A stretch of 5,462 bases of DNA, from positions 1 through 5,462 of the forward strand of contig JAISTJ010000152.1 of NCBI GenBank assembly GCA_031272655.1, written 5' to 3'. The notes under the pieces were generated by a model that saw only the letters and a program-made list of their open reading frames with translations, was not told the origin of the DNA and did not search any database. Shown here piece by piece: positions 1-5,462 of this stretch (position 1 is the first letter of the stretch; each line of letters starts with the position of its first letter). Position numbers and translations under genes: made by a program. Origin of the DNA: Tannerella sp. Lineage in GTDB: Bacteria; Bacteroidota; Bacteroidia; Bacteroidales; Tannerellaceae.

Positions 1-1989
1 CAGCAGTATCTGAGCCGGATACCGTTCCGTGAGGCTCTCAAACAGCGCCTTACGGATGTGATTAATTATGAGAAGATTACGGCGCCGTCGAAGAACAAGA
101 AGACGGGGATGTATTATTACTCGAAGAACGACGGCTTGCAGAACCAGAGCGTGATGTACGAGAAGAAGACGCTCGACGGTGAGGCGACGGTGCTGCTCGA
201 CCCTAACAAACTGTCGGACGACGGCACGGTGGCGCTCTCCGGCGTCTCATTCTCCAACGACGGCAAGTATATGGCTTACACTATCTCGCGCAGCGGTAGC
301 GACTGGCGCGAGATATACGTCATGAACCTCGCTACCAAGCAGTTAGAGAGCGACCATATCCTCTGGGCGAAGTTCTCCGGCGCTGCGTGGCACGGCAACG
401 GCTTCTATTACAGCGCTTACGACGCCCCGACAGAAGGCAAGGAGTTCTCTAACGTCAACGAAAATCACAAGATATACTATCACGCACTCGGCACAGAGCA
501 ATCGTCTGATATTCTGATATATGAAAACAAGAAATACCCTAAACGCTTCTATACGGCTTGGGTGGACGAGGACGAGAAGACGCTCTTCGTCTTTGAATCG
601 GGCGAAGGACGGGGGAACAATCTTTTCTTTTGCGACCTTTCTAAATTTCAGATTTCAGATTTTAGATTTCAGATTTCAAACCATAAACCTCAAACTATAA
701 ACCATAAACTTCAAACCTCAAACTTCCAACAACTAACGTCCGACCACGACTTTGAGTACTCACCCGTCGAGGTCATCGGCGAGACGGTTTATTTCTTCAC
801 CAACTATAACGCGCCGCGCTACCGCCTGATGAAAGCGCCGCTCAAGAATCCCGTTCTGAACGAGTGGGTTGACGTAGTGCCGGAAAGCGACAACGTGCTA
901 AACAACGTAGGTTTCATCGGCGGCAAACTGCTACTCACTTATACTCAGGACGCTTCCGACCATCCATACATCTATTCTATTGACGGTCAGCGCCTCTACG
1001 AGGTCAAACTGCCGACTTTCGGCTCTGTGGGCTTCAGCGGCGACAAAGACGACAAGGAGATATTCTACACTTTCACCTCGTTCACCTTCCCAAGTACAAT
1101 TTACAAGTACGACATAGACGTCAACAAGTCGGAACTCTACCTCGCCCCGAAGGTGAAGTTTCAGCCCGACGACTATGTAACCGAGCAGGTTTTCTACCCC
1201 TCGAAAGACGGTACGAAGATACCTATGTTCATAACTTACCGGAAAGGTCTGAAGCGCGACGGCAGCAATCCTGTCTGGCTCTACGGCTATGGCGGCTTCA
1301 ATATCAGTCTGTTACCGTCGTTCTCTGCCTCGCGCATACCGTTCCTCGAAAACGGCGGCGTCTATGCTCAGGCTAACCTTCGCGGTGGCGGCGAGTACGG
1401 CGAAAAATGGCACATAGCAGGCACTAAACAGCAGAAACAAAATGTTTTTGACGATTTCATCGCCGCCGCCGAGTATCTCATCAAAGAGAACTACACCGTC
1501 AAGGAAAAACTCTGTATATCAGGCGGTTCAAACGGCGGACTGTTAGTAGGCGCTGTGGTCAATCAGCGTCCCGACCTCTTTCGCGTAGCCTTACCCGCCG
1601 TAGGGGTGATGGATATGCTTCGCTATCATAAGTTTACGATAGGATGGAACTGGGCGAGCGACTATGGTACAAGCGAAGACAGCCGCGAGATGTTCAACTA
1701 TCTGCATGGCTACTCCCCTCTGCACACTATCCGCAACGATGGCGTCCCCTACCCCGCCATCCTCGCCACGACAGCCGACCACGACGACCGCGTAGTCCCC
1801 GCCCACACATTTAAATATATGGCAACGTTGCAGGCGGCTAACACCGGAAAGCAGCCCAAACTTGTCCGCATCGAGACCAAAGCCGGACACGGCGCCGGTA
1901 AGCCCATCAGCAAAGTAATAGACGAAACAACCGATACCTACGCCTTTGCGATGTACAACCTCGGAATGAAACTTATCGAACAAAAATAA
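1..1989 (+). CDS. Prolyl oligopeptidase (S9A serine peptidase), 5'-truncated by window edge
   Basis: This peptidase hydrolyses short peptides on the carboxyl side of proline. The frame is open from base 1 (662 codons here, TAA stop). The first residues (QQYLSRIPFREALKQRL) already match the family, so the true start lies upstream. Family members are about 690-720 residues, so roughly 35-60 N-terminal residues, including any signal peptide, are missing and the cell compartment cannot be judged. Numbering from base 1, a beta-propeller spans about codons 25-390 and an alpha/beta-hydrolase domain about 395-660. The triad is visible: Ser510 in GGSNGG, Asp595 in ADHDDRVVP and His630 in KAGHGAGKP, with Arg597 in the substrate-binding position. 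The LRGGGEYGEKWH signature precedes Ser510. Family assignment is near certain. The oddity is a 28-residue repetitive insert at codons 215-242 in the propeller half, described separately. The next gene starts 2 bases after the stop, which suggests cotranscription, although a peptidase is not an obvious partner for the glycan enzymes downstream. Confidence 0.95.
   Translation, partial: QQYLSRIPFREALKQRLTDVINYEKITAPSKNKKTGMYYYSKNDGLQNQSVMYEKKTLDGEATVLLDPNKLSDDGTVALSGVSFSNDGKYMAYTISRSGSDWREIYVMNLATKQLESDHILWAKFSGAAWHGNGFYYSAYDAPTEGKEFSNVNENHKIYYHALGTEQSSDILIYENKKYPKRFYTAWVDEDEKTLFVFESGEGRGNNLFFCDLSKFQISDFRFQISNHKPQTINHKLQTSNFQQLTSDHDFEYSPVEVIGETVYFFTNYNAPRYRLMKAPLKNPVLNEWVDVVPESDNVLNNVGFIGGKLLLTYTQDASDHPYIYSIDGQRLYEVKLPTFGSVGFSGDKDDKEIFYTFTSFTFPSTIYKYDIDVNKSELYLAPKVKFQPDDYVTEQVFYPSKDGTKIPMFITYRKGLKRDGSNPVWLYGYGGFNISLLPSFSASRIPFLENGGVYAQANLRGGGEYGEKWHIAGTKQQKQNVFDDFIAAAEYLIKENYTVKEKLCISGGSNGGLLVGAVVNQRPDLFRVALPAVGVMDMLRYHKFTIGWNWASDYGTSEDSREMFNYLHGYSPLHTIRNDGVPYPAILATTADHDDRVVPAHTFKYMATLQAANTGKQPKLVRIETKAGHGAGKPISKVIDETTDTYAFAMYNLGMKLIEQK
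643..726 (+). repeat. In-frame tract of twelve degenerate 7-bp repeats within the peptidase gene
   Basis: Read in steps of seven from 643, the tract is five units of the type A(G/A)ATTT(C/T) followed by seven of the type AAAC(C/T)(A/T)(T/C), all in one unbroken phase. Twelve units make 84 bp, exactly 28 codons, so the peptidase frame is kept. Three DNA units (21 bp) encode one heptapeptide, giving four peptide copies: KFQISDF, RFQISNH, KPQTINH and KLQTSNF. The composition departs sharply from the surroundings: bases 673-737 contain no G on this strand, while the flanking codons are G+C-rich. The flanking protein (NNLFFCDLS before, DHDFEYSPVEV after) looks like ordinary propeller sequence that would join with little or no insert. 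That is judged from memory of the family, not from an alignment. Units are imperfect, so the tract is probably not freshly expanded. Confidence 0.9.
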
Positions 1990-1991
1990 CT

Positions 1992-3806
1992 ATGAAAAAA
2001 ATCATTACTACGGCGCTGATTATCATTGCTTTGAGCGCCAATGCACAATGGAAAAACATTCCCAACGAGGTTTCAGTGCCTGATCACCCGCGCCTGTTGA
2101 TGCTTAAAGGCGAAGAGCAGAAAGTCAAAAACACCATTGCCACCGACGCTGCAAGGGCTAAAATTCATCAGGCAATAATAGATGAAAGCAATGCTATTAT
2201 ACAACTTTCTGAATTAGAGCGTAAGATGACGGGCAAGCGTCTGCTCGGCGTTTCGCGCGAAGCGCTTAGGCGCATCTTCTACCTGTCGTATGCCTACAGA
2301 ATGACCGGCGACGTCAAATTCAAAGATAAGGCTGAAAAAGAGATGGTTACGATAGCGCTCTTCAAAGACTGGAACCCATCGCATTTCCTTGATGTTGGCG
2401 AGATGACGATGGCGATGGCTATCGGCTACGACTGGCTCTACGACGCGCTGTCGGCCGATGCCCGAAAAATCATAGCCGACGCTATTCTGCAAAAGGGGCT
2501 TGACGCCTCAATGAATACAACTTATGCATGGTACAAGACAGCCACCCACAACTGGAATCAAGTCTGCAACGCCGGTATCACTTTCGGCGCTTTGGCTATC
2601 TATGACGAGATGCCCGAACTGTCGAAATACGTGATAGACAATGCAATAGAATCCATCAAACTGCCGATGGCTGACTATGCGCCCGACGGCGGCTACCCCG
2701 AAGGCTATAGTTACTGGGACTACGGCACTACCTTTAATGTGCTGTTTATTAGCGCAATAGAGAAGATTTTCGGAACAGATTTCGGACTGGCAGAATCGTC
2801 CGCTTTCCTTAAAACTGCTCGTTTTCAGCAGAATATGACAGGCGCGACGCATCTGTGCTATAACTTCTGCGACTGCGGTCTGGGCGGCTCGCTCAGTCCG
2901 GCGATGTTCTGGTTCGCCTCAAAACTGAAAGACCCGTCCCTGCTTTGGAACGAGAAGTATTACATTGAAAATAAACCTGTTCCGCTCGGCGAGCGCATTT
3001 TGCCTGCCCTGCTTCTCTGGGGCAGCGAACTGAATTTCAACGATATACAGCCACCCAAAGACCTGCTATGGTCGGGTCATGGCATAACGCCGGTTGCCTT
3101 GATGCGAACTTCGTGGACAGACCCGAAAGCAATCTTCGCAGGTTTCAAGGGCGGTACAGGTTCGAGCAACCATGCACATTTGGACGCCGGTTCGTTTGTG
3201 ATGGAAGCCAACGGCGTGCGCTGGGCGGCCGACTTTGGCATGCAGGACTATAACTCATTGGAAACCAAGGGCGTTGACCTCTGGAACCGCTCGCAGAACT
3301 CGCAACGCTGGGAGGTCTTTCGCTATAACAACTTTGTACACAATACCTTAACAGTTGACGGTCAGTTACATCGGGTTAACGGTCACGCCGATATCATCGC
3401 AACGTCTTCAACGCCCGACTACATTAGCGCCACTGTCCAACTGCAAGACGTGTTTAAAGGGCAACTCGCCTCGTGTCAGCGCGAGGTAGCGATAGTCAAA
3501 AGCAAGGAAGCACTTGTAAAAGACGTATTTAAGACGCTCGACAAAGAGACTGTCGTACGATGGACGCTGCTGACCGGCGCAACGGTACGACTGCGAGGCA
3601 ACAAAAGCATCGAACTGACCAAAGACGGCAAAAAACTAAACATCGAAATAACCTCGCCTGTCAAAATCACCCTCAAAACATGGTCAACAACCCCGACGCA
3701 TGACTACGACGCCCCCAATCCCGGTACCACGCTGACCGGCTTTGAAGCCGTCGTTCCTGCCGACACGCAGGTAGAATGGACTGTAAAACTTATTCCAAAA
3801 TATTAA
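1992..3806 (+). CDS. Secreted heparinase II/III-type polysaccharide lyase
   Basis: This 604-residue protein is predicted to cleave a uronic-acid polysaccharide by beta-elimination outside the cytoplasm. Residues 1-18 form a Sec signal peptide (Lys-Lys, hydrophobic ITTALIIIALSA, cleavage likely ANA|Q). The N-terminal half has features of the (alpha/alpha) toroid of these lyases: HPRLLMLKGEE near 32, FKDWNPSHFLDVGEM near 120-135, HNWNQVCNAG at 186-195 and YPEGYSYWDYGT at 235-246. The C-terminal heparinase II/III-like beta domain starts near 367 (PVALMRTSWTD), with NHAHLDAGSF around His394/His396. By family analogy, His186/Asn187, a Tyr in 235-244 and His394 or His396 are the likely catalytic and substrate-neutralising residues. 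ATG at 1992 is chosen because it supplies the signal peptide and lies 2 bases after the upstream stop. No Shine-Dalgarno sequence is visible. The substrate and exact PL family cannot be told from sequence alone, so the heparinase name should not be read as heparin specificity. Confidence 0.85.
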   Translation: MKKIITTALIIIALSANAQWKNIPNEVSVPDHPRLLMLKGEEQKVKNTIATDAARAKIHQAIIDESNAIIQLSELERKMTGKRLLGVSREALRRIFYLSYAYRMTGDVKFKDKAEKEMVTIALFKDWNPSHFLDVGEMTMAMAIGYDWLYDALSADARKIIADAILQKGLDASMNTTYAWYKTATHNWNQVCNAGITFGALAIYDEMPELSKYVIDNAIESIKLPMADYAPDGGYPEGYSYWDYGTTFNVLFISAIEKIFGTDFGLAESSAFLKTARFQQNMTGATHLCYNFCDCGLGGSLSPAMFWFASKLKDPSLLWNEKYYIENKPVPLGERILPALLLWGSELNFNDIQPPKDLLWSGHGITPVALMRTSWTDPKAIFAGFKGGTGSSNHAHLDAGSFVMEANGVRWAADFGMQDYNSLETKGVDLWNRSQNSQRWEVFRYNNFVHNTLTVDGQLHRVNGHADIIATSSTPDYISATVQLQDVFKGQLASCQREVAIVKSKEALVKDVFKTLDKETVVRWTLLTGATVRLRGNKSIELTKDGKKLNIEITSPVKITLKTWSTTPTHDYDAPNPGTTLTGFEAVVPADTQVEWTVKLIPKY

Positions 3807-3818
3807 GTACGCTTTTCT

Positions 3819-5072
3819 ATGAAAATTAAATTATTAATAACTATATCAGTTTTTACTTTTAGCGCTTATGCTCAGGAAGTTAATTACGACGAGGCGAAAG
3901 TGCCTGCATTTGACGTCCCTGACCCGCTGACCTGTAATGACGGTACAAAAGTCTCTACTGTCAAAGAATGGGAAAACCGCCGTCGCCCTGAAATTATGGC
4001 GTTCTTCGCCTCACAGTTTTATGGACAGACGCCTGCCGAAAAAATACCCGTTTCCTACACTGTACTGTCTGAAAATCCGAACTTCATGGAAGGCAAAGCA
4101 ACTGCCCGACAGGTGAAGTTTGTCTTTACTAATAACGGCAAATCGCTTGAAGCCATTCTGTTACTGCTGCTTCCGAACAATAACAAGGCGAAAATACCTG
4201 TCTTTGTGTCATATAACTACAAAGGCAACCACAGTATCTGCTTGGATACTACAATTCTTTATACGCCATCTTTTTCACGCCTGAAAACTGCAGATGACCC
4301 CGATTGGAAGCGCGGCAATCAGGCTACACGATGGAGTATAGAAAAAATAATAGCACGCGGCTATGGGGTGGCTACAATGTTCTATCAAGACATCTACCCC
4401 GACGCCCCAAACAAAGAAGACGAGAGCATTGTCTCTCTTTTTACATCCTATAAGCCTGATAATAAAGCCTCTGATAAATGGCAGGCTTTAGGCGCATGGG
4501 CTTGGGGGTCAAGCAGGATTGTTGATTACCTTGAAACTGTTAAACGTGTTGATAAAGAAAAGATTATCATCATGGGTCATTCGCGGCAGGGAAAATCGGC
4601 GCTCTGGGCAGGCGCACAGGATAAACGGTTTAAAATAGTGATTTCCAATGATTCAGGCTGTGGTGGCGCTGCTCTATCCAAGAGGGTATTTGGCGAACAT
4701 CTTGCACGAATTACGTCTTCTTTTCCGCACTGGTTCTGTCCGGCGCTTAATTTCTATGCCAACAACGAGGCTGCTCTGCCTTTTGACCAACACGAACTTA
4801 TTGCCCTGATAGCCCCACGTTTTGCCTATATCGCAAGCGCAGAAGACGACCGGTGGGCTGACCCAAAAGGCGAGTTCCTCGCAGGCGTCTATGCCTCGCC
4901 GGTCTATAATCTCTATGGACTGAAAGGGCTTACCATTAATGATAATCCAAAAGTAAATCAGCCTGTTATGAATGCTGTCGGATATCATATACGTACCGGC
5001 GTTCACGATGTTACTGATTACGACTGGGGATGCTATCTTGATTTTGCAGATAAATTACTAAATAATAAATGA
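3819..5072 (+). CDS. Secreted CE15 (glucuronoyl esterase-type) carbohydrate esterase
   Basis: This 417-residue alpha/beta-hydrolase probably cleaves alkyl or aryl esters of (4-O-methyl)glucuronate side chains; some bacterial relatives also accept galacturonate esters. Residues 1-18 are a Sec signal peptide ending AYA|Q. Signatures are FYGQTP near 68, GHSRQGKSALWAGA with nucleophile Ser255, SNDSGCGGAAL at 276-286, LPFDQHELIALIAPR at about 320-334, AEDDRWADPKGEF from 341, and HIRTGVHDVTDYDW with base His396. Compared from memory with bacterial OtCE15A (Ser267, Arg268, Lys271, Glu290, Glu305, Asp356, Trp358, His408), a constant offset of 12 lands on Ser255, Arg256, Lys259, Asp278, Glu293, Asp344, Trp346 and His396. 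Every position is conserved except that the acid is Asp278 rather than Glu. The gene starts 12 bases after the lyase stop and ends in TGA. Aspartate codons in its middle part favour GAT more than in the first two genes. Older annotations might call it an acetylxylan esterase; CE15 fits better. Confidence 0.9.
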   Translation: MKIKLLITISVFTFSAYAQEVNYDEAKVPAFDVPDPLTCNDGTKVSTVKEWENRRRPEIMAFFASQFYGQTPAEKIPVSYTVLSENPNFMEGKATARQVKFVFTNNGKSLEAILLLLLPNNNKAKIPVFVSYNYKGNHSICLDTTILYTPSFSRLKTADDPDWKRGNQATRWSIEKIIARGYGVATMFYQDIYPDAPNKEDESIVSLFTSYKPDNKASDKWQALGAWAWGSSRIVDYLETVKRVDKEKIIIMGHSRQGKSALWAGAQDKRFKIVISNDSGCGGAALSKRVFGEHLARITSSFPHWFCPALNFYANNEAALPFDQHELIALIAPRFAYIASAEDDRWADPKGEFLAGVYASPVYNLYGLKGLTINDNPKVNQPVMNAVGYHIRTGVHDVTDYDWGCYLDFADKLLNNK

Positions 5073-5073
5073 T

Positions 5074-5462
5074 ATGAAAGAGACAAACAACAGCGCTTTT
5101 ACGCGCAGAAAATTTTTAAAATCGGGAGTAGCTCTGGCAGCAGGGCTGCCTTCAGTTAAAGCGGCAAGCGAAACTATCGCTTTGAGCAATTCTATGGCTA
5201 TGAGCATGTTATGCAACTCTAATGCAGATAACAGCAGTATTGCCGCAGCAAGCGAAGACGACAGCCTGTACGAGTTGTTCCGCAACCCGCCCGCTACGGC
5301 TAAACCTTTCGTCCGCTGGTGGTGGAACGGCGACAAACTGTCTGCCAAAGAGATAGTACGCGAACTTGACGTGATGAAAGCGGCGGGTATCGGCGGCGTG
5401 GAAATCAATCCCATCGCCTTTCCGGGCGGCGACGACCTCGGCATTCCTTCGCTGCCATGGCT
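5074..5462 (+). CDS. GH106-like alpha-L-rhamnosidase with Tat signal, 3'-truncated by window edge
   Basis: Only the first 129 codons are present; full GH106 enzymes run to roughly 1000 residues or more. The product probably removes alpha-L-rhamnose from glycan side chains in the periplasm or at the surface. A twin-arginine export signal is clear: TRRKFLKSG at residues 10-18, then a weakly hydrophobic GVALAAGLP and possible cleavage near Ala30. A low-complexity Ser/Ala/Asn linker (about 31-64) leads into LFRNPPATAKPFVRWWWNGD (68-87) and LSAKEIVRELDVMKAAGIGG (89-108) with VEINPIAFP after it. This Trp-rich start followed by a helix and GIGGVEIN is typical of the N-terminal GH106 catalytic barrel. 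The ATG lies 1 base after the esterase TGA and is the only start that retains the Tat motif, so translational coupling is likely. The family call rests on the N-terminus alone; a related uncharacterised glycosidase subgroup is possible. No catalytic residues can be inspected. Confidence 0.75.
   Translation, partial: MKETNNSAFTRRKFLKSGVALAAGLPSVKAASETIALSNSMAMSMLCNSNADNSSIAAASEDDSLYELFRNPPATAKPFVRWWWNGDKLSAKEIVRELDVMKAAGIGGVEINPIAFPGGDDLGIPSLPW

Noticed and set aside
58..60. GTG as the start codon of the prolyl oligopeptidase.
   Set aside because: The frame is open back to base 1 and the residues before it (YLSRIPFREALKQRL) match the family, so this is an internal valine codon.
643..726. CRISPR array or transposon end.
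   Set aside because: Units are only 7 bp and contiguous, with no spacers, inverted ends, target duplication or transposase nearby.
1591..1983. Minus-strand open frame of 130 codons.
   Set aside because: It lies opposite the conserved catalytic domain of the peptidase, and its translation shows no recognisable domain; it is a shadow of G+C-rich codon usage.
3068..3253. Plus-strand small open frame of 61 codons.
   Set aside because: It is out of frame inside the conserved beta domain of the lyase, with no start signal or recognisable product.
3807..3818. Promoter or terminator between the lyase and esterase genes.
   Set aside because: The gap is only 12 bases, with no hairpin or room for a promoter.
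5194..5214. Internal ATG codons as the GH106-like start, or Cys47 as a lipoprotein cysteine.
   Set aside because: Starting there loses the Tat motif and coupling to the upstream stop. The sequence before the cysteine (SML) is not a proper lipobox, and it lies too far from the N-terminus.
5058..5444. Minus-strand open frame of 128 codons at the right end.
   Set aside because: It is antisense to the Tat signal and the conserved GH106-like N-terminus on the + strand, which explain this DNA better.

Overview
The window is part of a Bacteroidota genome, most likely from the order Bacteroidales. This is inferred from Sec signal peptides that end in Ala-Gln, start codons without a clear Shine-Dalgarno sequence, very tight gene spacing, and close resemblance of the products to Bacteroidota carbohydrate-active enzymes. 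All four genes lie on the + strand and are almost contiguous, with gaps of 2, 12 and 1 bases, so they look like one transcription unit. The first gene enters from the left edge and the last runs off the right edge. No promoter, terminator, RNA gene or mobile element can be supported, and there is no gene-free stretch long enough to need separate description.

Layout: (1) positions 1-1989, the 3' part of a prolyl oligopeptidase (S9A serine peptidase) with an intact Ser/Asp/His triad. Its beta-propeller half carries an in-frame, A/T-rich tract of twelve 7-bp units (643-726). (2) 1992-3806, a secreted heparinase II/III-type polysaccharide lyase. (3) 3819-5072, a secreted CE15 (glucuronoyl esterase-type) carbohydrate esterase with a recognisable active site, but Asp instead of Glu at the usual acid position. 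(4) 5074 to the right edge, the N-terminus of a GH106-like alpha-L-rhamnosidase with a twin-arginine signal.

Genes 2-4 read as part of a polysaccharide-utilisation cluster. A lyase cutting a uronic-acid polymer, an esterase unmasking uronate carboxyl esters and an alpha-L-rhamnosidase together point to a glycan rich in uronate and rhamnose (pectic, glucuronorhamnan or arabinogalactan-like). This substrate is an inference; no SusC/SusD pair or regulator is visible here. The peptidase may be an unrelated neighbour sharing the transcript.

The least conventional element is the heptanucleotide repeat inside the peptidase gene. It encodes four copies of a degenerate heptapeptide and looks like a repeat sequence that inserted into, or expanded within, a conserved enzyme gene without breaking its frame.
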